A stretch of 54,817 nt of DNA from Pseudoalteromonas phenolica (GCF_005876835.1 NZ_PPSW01000031.1:1-54817), one strand, 5' to 3'. Numbered from the stretch's first letter, positions 1 through 9,158 are shown. Notes: generated from the letters alone by a model not told the origin. Numbers and translations: made by a program.

Positions 1-16
1 CCGGCTCCCGCAACCA
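1..16 (+). tRNA. 3' end of initiator tRNA-fMet (partial)
   Basis: The first 16 bases read CCGGCTCCCGCAACCA, which matches the end of the T arm, the acceptor 3' strand and an encoded CCA tail. Position 72 would be A, the unpaired C1-A72 hallmark of bacterial initiator tRNA. E. coli carries initiator tRNA metY just before rimP, so synteny agrees. The anticodon lies outside the window, so identity rests on the acceptor end and context. Confidence 0.8.
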
Positions 17-54
17 ATTTTAGATAACATTTTTATGTTTTCTTACTCTGGTAG

Positions 55-80
55 CGCGCATTCATTGTAATGCGCGTTTT
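55..80 (+). terminator. Terminator after the tRNA
   Basis: A perfect 8-bp stem (CGCGCATT at 55-62 pairing with AATGCGCG at 69-76) with a 6-base loop is followed by TTTT. It probably ends the tRNA transcript. The U-run is short, so read-through into the rimP leader is plausible. Confidence 0.6.
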
Positions 81-112
81 GCGTTTATAGCGTTCGTATT
101 TAGCGCTGACGT

Positions 113-207
113 GACCAAGCTAGGCCTCAGGCCGCACAGTTTTGTATTTAGTGTGACGCCCCGCTTGGTCCGGGGCGTTGTTGTATCTAAAGCTTGCTAA
201 AGATACA
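113..207 (+). promoter_or_regulatory. Structured leader upstream of rimP
   Basis: ACGCCCCG (156-163) pairs with CGGGGCGT (171-178). The loop plus the last stem base, GCTTGGTC (163-170), is complementary over 8 bases to GACCAAGC at 113-120, so the two pairings could form a pseudoknot or alternative folds. A 7-bp stem, TGTATCT (182-188) with AGATACA (201-207), follows. In E. coli the leader of this operon carries terminators and is subject to feedback by its products. A comparable role here is inference from the visible structure. Confidence 0.5.
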
Positions 208-216
208 TGATTACTC

Positions 217-237
217 AGGGCATTTTGCCCTTTTTTT
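217..237 (+). terminator. Intrinsic terminator or attenuator just before rimP
   Basis: AGGGCA (217-222) pairs with TGCCCT (226-231) and is followed by a run of T. It ends 20 bases before the rimP start codon, so it either blocks read-through from the tRNA or attenuates the rimP operon. Confidence 0.65.
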
Positions 238-256
238 GTTTGTATGGAGGATATTT

Positions 257-712
257 GTGTCAAAAATCGAGCTAGAATTAACAGCTATGCTAGAGCCTGC
301 TGTTGAAGCATTGGGATTCGAACTTTTGGGTCTAGAGTTTGTGCAAGCCGGTAGACACTCAACTCTACGTGTTTACATCGAACATGAGAATGGCATCACG
401 GTTGATAATTGTGCTGATGTGAGTCGCCAAGTGAGCGCGATTTTAGATGTTGAAGATCCGATTACAAATGAATACGACCTTGAAGTGTCTTCACCAGGTG
501 TTGATAGACCATTATTCAAGCCTGCTCATTATGAGCATGCACAAGGTGAAGAATTAAGAGTTCGTACCAAGCTTCCTCAAGATGGAAGAAGAAATTTTAA
601 AGGTGATTTAGTTGCAGTGTCTGGTGACATGATCACTCTCCAAATCGATGGGCAAGATCATATGATCATGCTTAGCAATATTGAACGTGCCAACATCATC
701 GCAAAATTTTAA
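257..712 (+). CDS. rimP: Ribosome maturation factor RimP
   Basis: RimP is a cytoplasmic factor needed for maturation of the 30S ribosomal subunit. The protein of about 151 residues has the family length (about 150 in E. coli) and the conserved core YDLEVSSPGVDRPLF, followed by a C-terminal SH3-like beta domain. I chose the GTG at 257 because GGAGG (246-250) sits just upstream and translation then begins SKIELEL, like other RimP proteins. A longer frame back to 194 would read through the terminator hairpin and is rejected. It is the first gene of the rimP-nusA-infB-rbfA-truB operon, 38 bases before nusA. Its control probably lies in the structured leader. Confidence 0.95.
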   Translation: MSKIELELTAMLEPAVEALGFELLGLEFVQAGRHSTLRVYIEHENGITVDNCADVSRQVSAILDVEDPITNEYDLEVSSPGVDRPLFKPAHYEHAQGEELRVRTKLPQDGRRNFKGDLVAVSGDMITLQIDGQDHMIMLSNIERANIIAKF

Positions 713-750
713 TAATTAGAGCGAAGGACAAGGGCAAGCGAGGCATTATT

Positions 751-2253
751 ATGGCAAAAGAAATACTTTTAGTAGCAGAAGCCGTTTCGAATGAAAAAGC
801 GGTTCCTAGAGAAAAAATCTTTGAGGCGTTAGAATTTGCATTAGCAACGGCAACAAAGAAAAAGCATGAAGGTGAAATTGACGTACGCGTTTCAATTGAC
901 CGTAAAACGGGTGAATACGATACTTTCCGTCGCTGGATGGTGGTAAACCCGCAAGAAGATGGGTCGTTAGAAAACCCATTTTCTGAAATCACTTTTGAAG
1001 CTGCGCGTTTTGATGACGACAGTATTGAACTGGGTGACTTTGTTGAAGAACAAATTGAGTCAATTAAATTTGACCGTATTACTACGCAAATGGCCAAGCA
1101 AGTAATCGTACAAAAAGTACGTGAAGCAGAGCGAGCACTGGTAGTTGAAGCTTATAAAGACCAGCAAGGTGAGTTAGTAACCGGTGTGGTTAAGAAAGCA
1201 ACGCGCGATGCAATTGTCATTGATTTAGGTAACAACGCAGAAGCTGTGATTTACCGTGAGGATATGTTACCACGCGAAAGCTTCCGCCCGGGTGACCGTG
1301 TTCGTGGTTTATTATATGAAGTTAAACCAGAAGCACGTGGCGCGCAATTATTTGTAACGCGTTCTAAGCCTGAGATGCTAATGGAATTATTCCGTATCGA
1401 AGTGCCTGAAATTGGTGAGGAAATGATTGAGCTTCGCGGTGCAGCTCGTGATCCTGGTTCACGTGCTAAAATTGCGGTTAAGTCAAATGATAAGCGCATT
1501 GATCCTGTGGGTGCATGTGTAGGTATGCGTGGTGCACGTGTACAAGCTGTTTCGACAGAACTTGGTGGCGAGCGTGTTGACATCGTTCTTTACGATGATA
1601 ACCCAGCTCAGTTTGTTATCAATGCAATGGCACCAGCTGAAGTTGCATCAATTGTAATGGATGAAGATTCACGTTCGATGGATATCGCTGTAGAAGCTGA
1701 TAACCTTGCGCAAGCAATTGGTCGTAACGGTCAAAATATCCGTTTAGCTAGTCAGTTAACGGGCTGGGAACTAAACGTAATGACAGTAGAAGATATGGAA
1801 TCGAAGAACGCGGCTGAATCTGATAAACTGATCAACTTATTTACTGAAAACCTAGACATCGATGATGACTTTGCAACTTTACTTATAAACGAAGGTTTCT
1901 CTTCACTTGAAGAAGTTGCTTACGTGCCTGCGGCTGAGTTCTTAGAAATCGATGGTCTTGATGAAGATACAGTTGAAGAGCTACGCAATCGTGCAAAAGA
2001 TGCACTAACAACAAGTGCTCTTAAAACTGAAGAAAGTCTTGAAGGCGCAGAGCCTGCTGAAGATTTACTTGCTCTAGAAGGGTTAGAGCGTCACCTTGCA
2101 TTTGTAATGGCAAGTAAAGGTGTTGTAACGCTTGAAGATTTAGCAGAGCAAGGTATTGACGAATTAGTAGAGATTACTGAACTTTCAGAAGAACAAGCGG
2201 GTGAGCTTATCATGGCTGCACGTAATATCTGTTGGTTTGGTGAAGACGCATAA
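751..2253 (+). CDS. nusA: Transcription termination/antitermination factor NusA
   Basis: NusA binds RNA polymerase and nascent RNA, controls pausing, termination and rRNA antitermination, and acts in the cytoplasm. The 500-residue protein matches the E. coli length (495) and shows the expected order: N-terminal polymerase-binding domain, S1 domain (about 135-200), two KH domains with GACVGMRGARVQAV and AIGRNGQNIRLASQL, and two acidic C-terminal helix-hairpin-helix repeats (about 360-500). The ATG at 751 follows a GAGG-like ribosome site. It lies between rimP and infB, as in E. coli. NusA also acts at boxA-containing rRNA leaders, one of which lies at the right end of this window. Confidence 0.98.
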   Translation: MAKEILLVAEAVSNEKAVPREKIFEALEFALATATKKKHEGEIDVRVSIDRKTGEYDTFRRWMVVNPQEDGSLENPFSEITFEAARFDDDSIELGDFVEEQIESIKFDRITTQMAKQVIVQKVREAERALVVEAYKDQQGELVTGVVKKATRDAIVIDLGNNAEAVIYREDMLPRESFRPGDRVRGLLYEVKPEARGAQLFVTRSKPEMLMELFRIEVPEIGEEMIELRGAARDPGSRAKIAVKSNDKRIDPVGACVGMRGARVQAVSTELGGERVDIVLYDDNPAQFVINAMAPAEVASIVMDEDSRSMDIAVEADNLAQAIGRNGQNIRLASQLTGWELNVMTVEDMESKNAAESDKLINLFTENLDIDDDFATLLINEGFSSLEEVAYVPAAEFLEIDGLDEDTVEELRNRAKDALTTSALKTEESLEGAEPAEDLLALEGLERHLAFVMASKGVVTLEDLAEQGIDELVEITELSEEQAGELIMAARNICWFGEDA

Positions 2254-2280
2254 AATTTATTAACGGAGGTAACACACACT

Positions 2281-4932
2281 ATGGCAGAAGTAAGTATTGA
2301 AAAACTGGCCGAAACTATTGATACATCTGTTGATAAACTGTTGCAGCAATTAAGTAATGCTGGGATCAGCAAAAGCAATGGTGATATGGTCACTGAAGCT
2401 GAAAAAGCACAATTACTTGATCATTTGAGCAAGCAGCATGGTGGTAAAGGTGCTGAAGGCCCAGAGCGTATGACATTACAGCGTAAAAGCAAAAGCACTT
2501 TAAGCGTGAAAGGTTCGACAGGTAAAGAGAAATCTGTACAAGTTGAAGTTCGTAAAAAGCGCACTTATGTCAAGAAGAGCGCCGTTGAACAGCAAAAAGA
2601 GCAAGAGCGTTTAGCGCAAGAGGAAGCTGCTCGTAAAGAAGCTGAGTTGAAAGCTCAGCAAGAAGCTGAACAAAAGGCGAAAGAAGAAGCAGAGCGTAAA
2701 GCAAAAGAGGAAGCTGAGCGTAAAGCTAAAGAAGAGGCAAAGCGTAAAGCTGATGCTGAACGTAAAGCCAAAGAACAGCAGAGCAAGCAAGTGGATACAG
2801 AACAGCAAGAGAAAGATCGTCTAGAGGCTGAAAGATTGCAGAAAGAAGCAGAAGAAGCAGCATTGAAAAAAGCTGAAGAAGAAGCAAAACGTCAAGCAGA
2901 AGAAGCTCGTCGTCTAGCGGAAGAAAACGAAGCGCGCTGGAAAAAGGAAGAAGAAGAGCGCAAGAAGCGCGAAGAAACAGCAGATCACCACATGACTACA
3001 TCAACATATGCTCGTGAAGCAGAAGATGAGTCAGATGCGCGTGAAGAAAAGAGTGCACGTCGCAAGAAGAAGAAGAAAGGTCCAGCGAAAGCTGAAGCAC
3101 CAGCAAGAGGCCGTAAAGGCAAGCTGAAGGCACCTACTTCTTTACAACATGGTTTCCAAAAGCCAGTTGCAGACGTAAAACAAGAAGTCCGCATCAGTGA
3201 AACAATCACAGTTGCTGAGCTTGCATCTCGCATGGCGGTTAAGGGCGTTGAAGTCGTTAAAACCATGATGAAGATGGGTGAAATGGTTACCATTAACCAA
3301 GTACTTGACCAAGAAACAGCACAAGTTGTTGCTGAAGAAATGGGTCACAAGGTTGTTCTTGTTAAAGAGAACGAGCTAGAAGAAAAAGTACTAAATGACC
3401 GTTGTGAAGGTTCTGCTGAATTACAATCACGTGCGCCAGTTGTAACAGTTATGGGTCACGTTGACCACGGTAAAACGTCAACACTTGATTATATTCGTTC
3501 TAAGAACGTGGTATCAGGTGAAGCGGGTGGTATTACACAGCATATCGGTGCTTACCACGTTGAAACTGAAAACGGCATGGTTACTTTCCTAGATACTCCA
3601 GGTCACGCAGCGTTTACTTCAATGCGTGCTCGTGGTGCGAAGGCAACTGATATTGTAATCCTAGTTGTTGCAGCTGATGATGGTGTAATGCCACAAACAA
3701 TCGAAGCGGTACAGCACGCGAAAGCAGCAGAAGTACCTCTTATTGTAGCTGTAAACAAAATTGATAAAGAAACAGCTGATCCAGATCGTGTTAAGAACGA
3801 ACTTTCTCAGCACGATGTAATTCCTGAAGATTGGGGCGGTGACGTCCAGTTTGTGCACATCTCAGCGAAAACAGGTCAAGGTGTTGACGATCTTCTTGAA
3901 GCAGTGCTAATGCAAGCAGAGTTACTTGAATTAACGGCTGTGCATGACGGTATGGCGTCAGGTGTTGTCATTGAATCTCGCCTAGATAAAGGCCGTGGTC
4001 CAGTTGCTTCTGTACTAGTTCAGTCAGGTACGCTTAAGCAAGGTGATATTGTTCTTTGTGGTCTTGAGTACGGCCGTGTTCGTGCAATGAAAGACGAAGA
4101 TGGTAAAGACATCAAGCAAGCAGGCCCTTCAATTCCAGTTGAGATCTTAGGTCTTTCAGGTGTGCCAGCTGCAGGTGATGAAGCGACTGTTGTTAAAGAT
4201 GAGCGTAAAGCGCGTGAAGTAGCACTTTATCGTCAAGGTAAATTCCGCGATGTTAAACTTGCTCGTCAACAGAAAGCGAAGCTTGAGAATATGTTCTCTA
4301 ACATGACTGAGGGCGATGTGTCTGAAGTTAATGTGGTACTTAAAGCGGACGTTCAAGGTTCAGTTGAAGCGATTTCAGATGCACTAGTGAAGCTATCAAC
4401 AGATGAAGTTAAAGTGAAGATTGTTGGTACTGGTGTTGGTGGTATTACTGAAACTGATGCAACACTTGCTGCAGCATCTAACGCGATTGTTGTAGGCTTC
4501 AACGTACGTGCTGACGCTTCTGCTCGTAAAGTGATTGAAGCTGAAAGCCTAGATTTGCGTTATTACAGTGTAATCTACCACTTAATCGACGAAGTTAAGC
4601 AAGCAATGTCTGGTATGCTAGCGCCAGAATTCAAGCAAGAAATCATTGGTCTTGCTGAAGTGCGCGATGTGTTTAAGTCACCTAAAATTGGCGCAATTGC
4701 CGGTTGTATGGTTACTGAAGGTGTTGTTAAACGTAACAATCCAATCCGTGTACTTCGTGATAACGTTGTTATTTACGAAGGTGAGCTTGAATCACTACGT
4801 CGCTTCAAAGATGACGTAAATGACGTTCGTAACGGTATGGAATGTGGTATCGGTGTAAAGAATTACAACGATGTACGCGTAGGCGACCAAATCGAAGTAT
4901 TTGAGATTGTAGAGATCCAGCGTAGCCTGTAA
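2281..4932 (+). CDS. infB: Translation initiation factor IF-2
   Basis: IF-2 is the GTPase that brings fMet-tRNA to the 30S subunit and promotes 50S joining. The 883 residues match the E. coli form (890). In order: IF2 N-terminal domain (1-50), a long Lys/Glu/Ala-rich helical linker (about 105-240) with imperfect AKEEAERK-type repeats, a second IF2-N-like domain (about 300-370), and the GTPase domain with GHVDHGKT at 392-399, DTPGH at 438-442 and NKID at 492-495. Domains III-IV follow, ending in the tRNA-binding beta barrel. AACGGAGG lies just before the ATG. The fMet-tRNA gene at the left edge encodes its substrate. Confidence 0.98.
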   Translation: MAEVSIEKLAETIDTSVDKLLQQLSNAGISKSNGDMVTEAEKAQLLDHLSKQHGGKGAEGPERMTLQRKSKSTLSVKGSTGKEKSVQVEVRKKRTYVKKSAVEQQKEQERLAQEEAARKEAELKAQQEAEQKAKEEAERKAKEEAERKAKEEAKRKADAERKAKEQQSKQVDTEQQEKDRLEAERLQKEAEEAALKKAEEEAKRQAEEARRLAEENEARWKKEEEERKKREETADHHMTTSTYAREAEDESDAREEKSARRKKKKKGPAKAEAPARGRKGKLKAPTSLQHGFQKPVADVKQEVRISETITVAELASRMAVKGVEVVKTMMKMGEMVTINQVLDQETAQVVAEEMGHKVVLVKENELEEKVLNDRCEGSAELQSRAPVVTVMGHVDHGKTSTLDYIRSKNVVSGEAGGITQHIGAYHVETENGMVTFLDTPGHAAFTSMRARGAKATDIVILVVAADDGVMPQTIEAVQHAKAAEVPLIVAVNKIDKETADPDRVKNELSQHDVIPEDWGGDVQFVHISAKTGQGVDDLLEAVLMQAELLELTAVHDGMASGVVIESRLDKGRGPVASVLVQSGTLKQGDIVLCGLEYGRVRAMKDEDGKDIKQAGPSIPVEILGLSGVPAAGDEATVVKDERKAREVALYRQGKFRDVKLARQQKAKLENMFSNMTEGDVSEVNVVLKADVQGSVEAISDALVKLSTDEVKVKIVGTGVGGITETDATLAAASNAIVVGFNVRADASARKVIEAESLDLRYYSVIYHLIDEVKQAMSGMLAPEFKQEIIGLAEVRDVFKSPKIGAIAGCMVTEGVVKRNNPIRVLRDNVVIYEGELESLRRFKDDVNDVRNGMECGIGVKNYNDVRVGDQIEVFEIVEIQRSL

Positions 4933-4955
4933 TCAACTGCTATACTGATTTACAA

Positions 4956-4981
4956 AATGGGGGCATTTATATGCCCCCATT
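4956..4981 (+). terminator. Strong hairpin between infB and rbfA
   Basis: AATGGGGGCAT (4956-4966) and ATGCCCCCATT (4971-4981) form a perfect 11-bp stem with a 4-base loop. No T-run follows, so it may be an RNA-processing or mRNA-stability element or a partial terminator rather than a full intrinsic terminator. Confidence 0.5.
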
Positions 4982-5046
4982 CGTCTATTAGATAGATTAA
5001 TAAAACTATTAATAAAATCAATGGTTTAAATTACAAGTAGGTGATA

Positions 5047-5439
5047 ATGAGAGAATTTTCTCGTACTGACAGAGTTGCACAGCAAATTCAAAAAGAAATC
5101 GCTGTGATCTTACAAAGAGAAATTAAAGATCCGCGTTTAGGTTTTGTTACGGTCTCTGCCGTTGAAGTTTCAAGAGACCTTTCATACGCAAAAATTTTTG
5201 TTACTGTGTTAAACACCAGTGATGAAGACAAAACCAAACAGAGCGTACAAATACTGAATGATGCAACGGGTTATATTCGTTCTATTTTAGGTAAACGTAT
5301 TCGCGCTCGTATCATGCCTGAGCTGAGATTTGTGGTTGATACATCTCTTCTTGAAGGTATGCGTATTTCTAACTTAGTTGACTCTGTGATCCGTGAAGAC
5401 AATGCGAAGCGCGGCCCAGAGGAAGAAAGCGAAGAGTAA
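5047..5439 (+). CDS. rbfA: 30S ribosome-binding factor RbfA
   Basis: RbfA binds the 30S subunit near the 5' helix of 16S rRNA and is needed for its late maturation and cold adaptation. The 130-residue protein has the single KH-like fold signature of the family: REFSRTDRVAQQIQKEI at the N-terminus, REIKDPRLGFVTVS, and a conserved LLEGMRISNLVDSV near the end, followed by an acidic tail. I prefer the ATG at 5047 over the GTG at 5041, since MREFSRTD matches the family start and AGGTG at 5039-5043 can serve as ribosome site. It ends 5 bases before truB. Confidence 0.95.
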   Translation: MREFSRTDRVAQQIQKEIAVILQREIKDPRLGFVTVSAVEVSRDLSYAKIFVTVLNTSDEDKTKQSVQILNDATGYIRSILGKRIRARIMPELRFVVDTSLLEGMRISNLVDSVIREDNAKRGPEEESEE

Positions 5440-5444
5440 TTAGC

Positions 5445-6383
5445 ATGGCGAGACGATCTAAAGGTCGCCCGGTTGATGGCATTTTACTTCTTCATAAGCC
5501 CGAAGGCATTTCTTCAAATAAAGCACTACAGCGCGCGAAAGGTATTTATTTCGCGCAAAAAGCAGGTCACACAGGGGCACTAGACCCACTTGCAACAGGT
5601 ATGCTACCAATTTGTTTTGGTGAAGCGACTAAGTTCAGCCAGTTTTTACTTGATACTGATAAAACGTACGTTGTTAGAGCAAAGCTAGGCGAGCGTACCA
5701 CTACCTCCGACTCTGACGGTGAAGTAGTCGAAACACGTCCAGTTGCAGTGTCGCAAGAAGTGCTTGAAGAGCAAGTCGCTAGCTTTTTAGGTGAATCAGA
5801 TCAGTACCCTTCAATGTACTCGGCGTTGAAATACGAAGGTAAGCCACTATATTTTTATGCAAGACAAGGTATCGAAGTGCCACGTAAATGTCGCAAGATC
5901 AATGTGTTCAGTTTAACACTCGACGAATATGACGCGGAAAATGAAGAAATTCAAATGACAGCGCACGTGTCTAAAGGCACATATATTCGCACTATTGTTG
6001 ACGACTTAGGTGAAAAGCTTGGTTGTGGCGCACATGTGATTATGCTTCATCGCTCGAAAGTGGGGCATTATCCAAGTGATAAGATGCTGACACTAGAGCA
6101 ACTTGAAGAAAAACTTAATCAGGCGAAAGCAGAAGATTTACCTACAAGTACGTATCTTGACGAATTGTTGTTACCCATGGATACCGCACTCGTTGATTTA
6201 CCTTGTGTAGAGATTGATGAAGCGCAAGGTGTTGCATTTGGGCATGGTCAAACGGTAAGTTGTGGTGAGTTGCCAAACGGTCCCATTAAAGTCGTTGCCA
6301 ATGGACAATTTGCCGGTGTGGGTGAGCGCAATGAACAAGGCTTACTTAAAGCAAAGCGTGCACTTTCAAGCCAACAAGATTAA
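5445..6383 (+). CDS. truB: tRNA pseudouridine(55) synthase TruB
   Basis: TruB converts U55 of the T-loop in nearly all tRNAs to pseudouridine and also acts as a tRNA chaperone. The 312 residues match E. coli (314). The catalytic motif GHTGALDPLATGML places the nucleophile at Asp47. YSALKYEGKPLY and SKGTYIRTIVDDLG are further family motifs, and a small C-terminal PUA-like domain follows (about 245-310). The ATG follows the rbfA stop after 5 bases, implying translational coupling within the operon. Confidence 0.96.
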   Translation: MARRSKGRPVDGILLLHKPEGISSNKALQRAKGIYFAQKAGHTGALDPLATGMLPICFGEATKFSQFLLDTDKTYVVRAKLGERTTTSDSDGEVVETRPVAVSQEVLEEQVASFLGESDQYPSMYSALKYEGKPLYFYARQGIEVPRKCRKINVFSLTLDEYDAENEEIQMTAHVSKGTYIRTIVDDLGEKLGCGAHVIMLHRSKVGHYPSDKMLTLEQLEEKLNQAKAEDLPTSTYLDELLLPMDTALVDLPCVEIDEAQGVAFGHGQTVSCGELPNGPIKVVANGQFAGVGERNEQGLLKAKRALSSQQD

Positions 6384-6430
6384 ATACTAGAGTTTAGGTG
6401 TGAATGTTGATAAACTACGCGCCGCTTCCC

Positions 6431-6460
6431 GCTTTGGCTGAATTAGTGATCGGCTAAAGC
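6431..6460 (+). promoter_or_regulatory. Hairpin in the rpsO leader
   Basis: GCTTTGGCTG (6431-6440) pairs with CGGCTAAAGC (6451-6460), with G-U wobbles, in the 104-base gap between truB and rpsO. No T-run follows. In E. coli, S15 represses its own mRNA through a folded leader. A similar role is possible but unproven. Confidence 0.4.
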
Positions 6461-6487
6461 ACAATTTAAATTTATTTTGGAGTTATT

Positions 6488-6757
6488 ATGTCACTAAGCA
6501 ACCAAGAAAAAGCAGAAATCGTAGCAAAATTCGCACGTGCAGAAGGCGACACTGGTTCACCAGAAGTACAAGTTGCACTTCTAACTGCTGACATCAACAA
6601 GCTACAAGGTCACTTCGCTAACCACAAGCATGATTTCCACTCACGTCGTGGTCTTCTTCGTAAAGTTAGCCAACGTCGTAACCTTCTAGACTACCTAAAA
6701 GGTAAGAGTGTTGAGCGTTATTCTGCACTAATCAAAGAGCTTGGCCTACGTCGCTAA
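6488..6757 (+). CDS. rpsO: 30S ribosomal protein S15
   Basis: S15 is a primary binder of the 16S rRNA central domain and forms a bridge to the 50S subunit. The 89-residue all-helical protein has the family length and hallmark GDTGSPEVQVALLT, then LQGHFANHKHDFHSRRGLL and RRNLLDYLK. A TTTTGGAG ribosome site precedes the ATG at 6488. As in E. coli it lies between truB and pnp and is closed by a strong terminator, so it can be transcribed alone. Confidence 0.98.
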   Translation: MSLSNQEKAEIVAKFARAEGDTGSPEVQVALLTADINKLQGHFANHKHDFHSRRGLLRKVSQRRNLLDYLKGKSVERYSALIKELGLRR

Positions 6758-6791
6758 TCTTTTTGTTTGTGTTGGCTTTTTAGCCAATGAT

Positions 6792-6820
6792 AAAAAAGGG
6801 GCCTAATCGCCCCTTTTTTT
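6792..6820 (+). terminator. rpsO terminator
   Basis: AAAAAAGGGGC (6792-6802), a 6-base loop, then GCCCC (6809-6813) and a seven-T run form a classic intrinsic terminator. It would separate rpsO from pnp, with partial read-through likely. Confidence 0.9.
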
Positions 6821-6980
6821 GTGGGTATTCTACAAGTATACTTACTCGCACTTGGCAATTATGTCGAGTGAACGCCGACGCGTTAGCCAATTGTAGTACT
6901 TAAGTAGATTTATTTAGTCTGTTTAAGACTGTAATTGGTGATTGTTGGCGTTTTATTTTGTTTTAAATAAGGAAAATATT

Positions 6981-9107
6981 GTGCAAGCAATTATTAAAGA
7001 ATTTCAACTAGGTCAACATACAGTGACCCTAGAAACAGGTGCAATTGCACGTCAAGCTGACGGTGCAGTTCTAGCTAGCATCGGTGACACTTCAGTATTA
7101 GTGTCTGTTGTTGGTAAGCGTGAAGCAGCACCAGGTCAAGACTTCTTCCCACTAACAGTTAATTACCAAGAGCGTATGTACGCTGCAGGTCGTATTCCTG
7201 GTGGTTTCTTAAAGCGTGAAGGTCGTCCAAACGACGGTGAAACCTTGATCGCACGTCTAATTGACCGTCCAATTCGTCCACTTTTCCCAGACGGTTTCGT
7301 AAACGAAGTACAAGTTATCGCAACAGTTGTTTCTGTAAACCCTGACATCCAGCCTGATATGGTTGCGATGATTGGTACATCAGCGGCACTTGCTATTTCT
7401 GGTATTCCATTTAACGGTCCACTAGGTGCGGTTCGTGTTGGTTACACTGACGGTCAATACGTACTTAACCCAACACTGACTGAGCTTGAATCAAGCAAGC
7501 TAGACCTAGTTGTTGCTGGTACTGAAAACGCTGTACTAATGGTTGAATCAGAAGCTGAAGTACTGACAGAAGAAGAAATGCTAGGTGCGGTTGTTTATGG
7601 TCATGAACAAGCACAGGCTATCATCAAAGCTGTTGAAGAATTTAAAGCTGAAGCGGGTAAACCAGCTTGGGATTGGACAGCACCAGAAAAGAACGTAACA
7701 CTGGCTGATAAAATCGCTGCAATAGCAGAAGAGAAAGTAGGTGCAGCTTACCTGATCACTGATAAAGTGGCGCGTAAAGAAGCGATTTCTGCTGCTAAAG
7801 CAGAAGTAATTGAAAAACTAACTGCTGAGCTTGCTGAAGATGAGTCTTTGGATGAGCAAGAAGTTGGTAAACTGTTTGGTTCTCTAGAGAAGAAAACAGT
7901 ACGTGGTCGTATCATCGCAGGTGAAAAGCGCATCGATGGTCGTGAACCAGATATGGTTCGTGCACTAGACGTAATGACGGGTGTTCTTCCTCGTACGCAT
8001 GGTTCTGCTATCTTCACACGTGGTGAAACTCAGGCGTTGGTTACTGCAACATTAGGTACTGAGCGTGATTCACAGTTAATTGACGACCTGACTGGTACTC
8101 AGAAGAACCACTTCATGTTGCACTACAACTTCCCTCCATTCTGTGTAGGTGAAACTGGTTTTGTAGGTTCGCCTAAGCGTCGTGAAATCGGTCACGGTAA
8201 CCTAGCTAAGCGTGGTGTAGCTGCAGTGCTTCCTAAACTTGAAGAATTCCCATACTCAATCCGTGTAGTATCAGAAATCACTGAATCAAATGGTTCATCT
8301 TCAATGGCTTCTGTATGTGGTACGTCACTAGCGCTTATGAACGCGGGTGTACCAGTTAAAGCTTCTGTTGCGGGTATCGCAATGGGTCTAGTTAAAGAAG
8401 GCGACGACTTTGTTGTTCTTTCTGACATCTTAGGTGATGAAGATCACTTAGGCGACATGGACTTTAAAGTAGCAGGTACTAACGCGGGTGTTACTGCACT
8501 TCAGATGGATATCAAGATTGAAGGTATCACTAAAGAAATCATGCAGATCGCACTTAAGCAAGCAAAAGCTGCGCGTTTACACATCCTAGGTGTGATGGAC
8601 CAAGCGATTGCGGCCCCTTCAGAAGAGCTTTCTGAATTTGCACCGCGTATCTACACAATGAGCATCCCACCGAAGAAGATTGCAGATGTGATCGGTAAAG
8701 GTGGCGCAACAATTCGTCAGCTTACTGAAGAGACTGGTACAACAATCGAAATCGAAGATGACGGTACAGTTAAGATTGCAGCAACAGATGGTCTAAGTGC
8801 AAAAGATGCTATCGCACGTATCGAAGCGCTTACTGCAGAGCTTGAAGTTGGTACGCTTTACAATGGTAAAGTTGTTCGTATCGTTGACTTTGGTGCATTC
8901 GTTAACGTACTTCCTGGTAAAGATGGTCTTGTACACATTTCTCAGATCAGTGAAGAGCGTGTAAATAACGTGTCTGATCACCTAACTGTAGGTCAAGAAG
9001 TTAAAGTTAAAGTACTTGAAGTTGACCGTCAGGGCCGTGTTCGTCTTAGCATCAAAGAAGCTGTTGAGAAAAAAGCAGACGCTGAGCAAGAAAAGTCAGC
9101 TGAATAA
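6981..9107 (+). CDS. pnp: Polyribonucleotide nucleotidyltransferase (PNPase)
   Basis: PNPase is a 3'-to-5' phosphorolytic exoribonuclease and part of the RNA degradosome. The protein of about 708 residues (E. coli 711) has two RNase PH-like domains, a linking helical domain, a KH domain (IPPKKIADVIGKGGATIRQL) and an S1 domain (VGTLYNGKVVRIVDFGAF) near the C-terminus. FNGPLGAVRVG and KRREIGHGNLAKR are typical core motifs. The GTG at 6981 with AAGGA upstream gives QAIIKEFQLGQHT, as in relatives. An earlier in-frame start at 6942 lacks a ribosome site and adds an unrelated tail. The leader has a small stem near 6915-6930. In E. coli, RNase III cuts the pnp leader and PNPase represses itself. Confidence 0.97.
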   Translation: MQAIIKEFQLGQHTVTLETGAIARQADGAVLASIGDTSVLVSVVGKREAAPGQDFFPLTVNYQERMYAAGRIPGGFLKREGRPNDGETLIARLIDRPIRPLFPDGFVNEVQVIATVVSVNPDIQPDMVAMIGTSAALAISGIPFNGPLGAVRVGYTDGQYVLNPTLTELESSKLDLVVAGTENAVLMVESEAEVLTEEEMLGAVVYGHEQAQAIIKAVEEFKAEAGKPAWDWTAPEKNVTLADKIAAIAEEKVGAAYLITDKVARKEAISAAKAEVIEKLTAELAEDESLDEQEVGKLFGSLEKKTVRGRIIAGEKRIDGREPDMVRALDVMTGVLPRTHGSAIFTRGETQALVTATLGTERDSQLIDDLTGTQKNHFMLHYNFPPFCVGETGFVGSPKRREIGHGNLAKRGVAAVLPKLEEFPYSIRVVSEITESNGSSSMASVCGTSLALMNAGVPVKASVAGIAMGLVKEGDDFVVLSDILGDEDHLGDMDFKVAGTNAGVTALQMDIKIEGITKEIMQIALKQAKAARLHILGVMDQAIAAPSEELSEFAPRIYTMSIPPKKIADVIGKGGATIRQLTEETGTTIEIEDDGTVKIAATDGLSAKDAIARIEALTAELEVGTLYNGKVVRIVDFGAFVNVLPGKDGLVHISQISEERVNNVSDHLTVGQEVKVKVLEVDRQGRVRLSIKEAVEKKADAEQEKSAE

Positions 9108-9131
9108 TCTGTTTTCTCTCATGTAACAATG

Positions 9132-9158
9132 AAAAGGGGCTGTTAGGCCCCTTTTTTT
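9132..9158 (+). terminator. pnp terminator
   Basis: AAAAGGGGC (9132-9140) and GCCCCTTTT (9147-9155) with a 6-base loop and a T-run form a strong intrinsic terminator 24 bases after pnp. Confidence 0.9.

Noticed and set aside
194..256. Upstream extension of rimP to an ATG-type start at 194.
   Set aside because: It would translate through the terminator hairpin, has no ribosome site, and adds residues absent from RimP proteins; GTG 257 with GGAGG fits.
2600..2970. Tandem Lys/Glu/Ala repeats in infB as a mobile or unstable repeat.
   Set aside because: A charged helical linker of variable length is normal in gammaproteobacterial IF-2.
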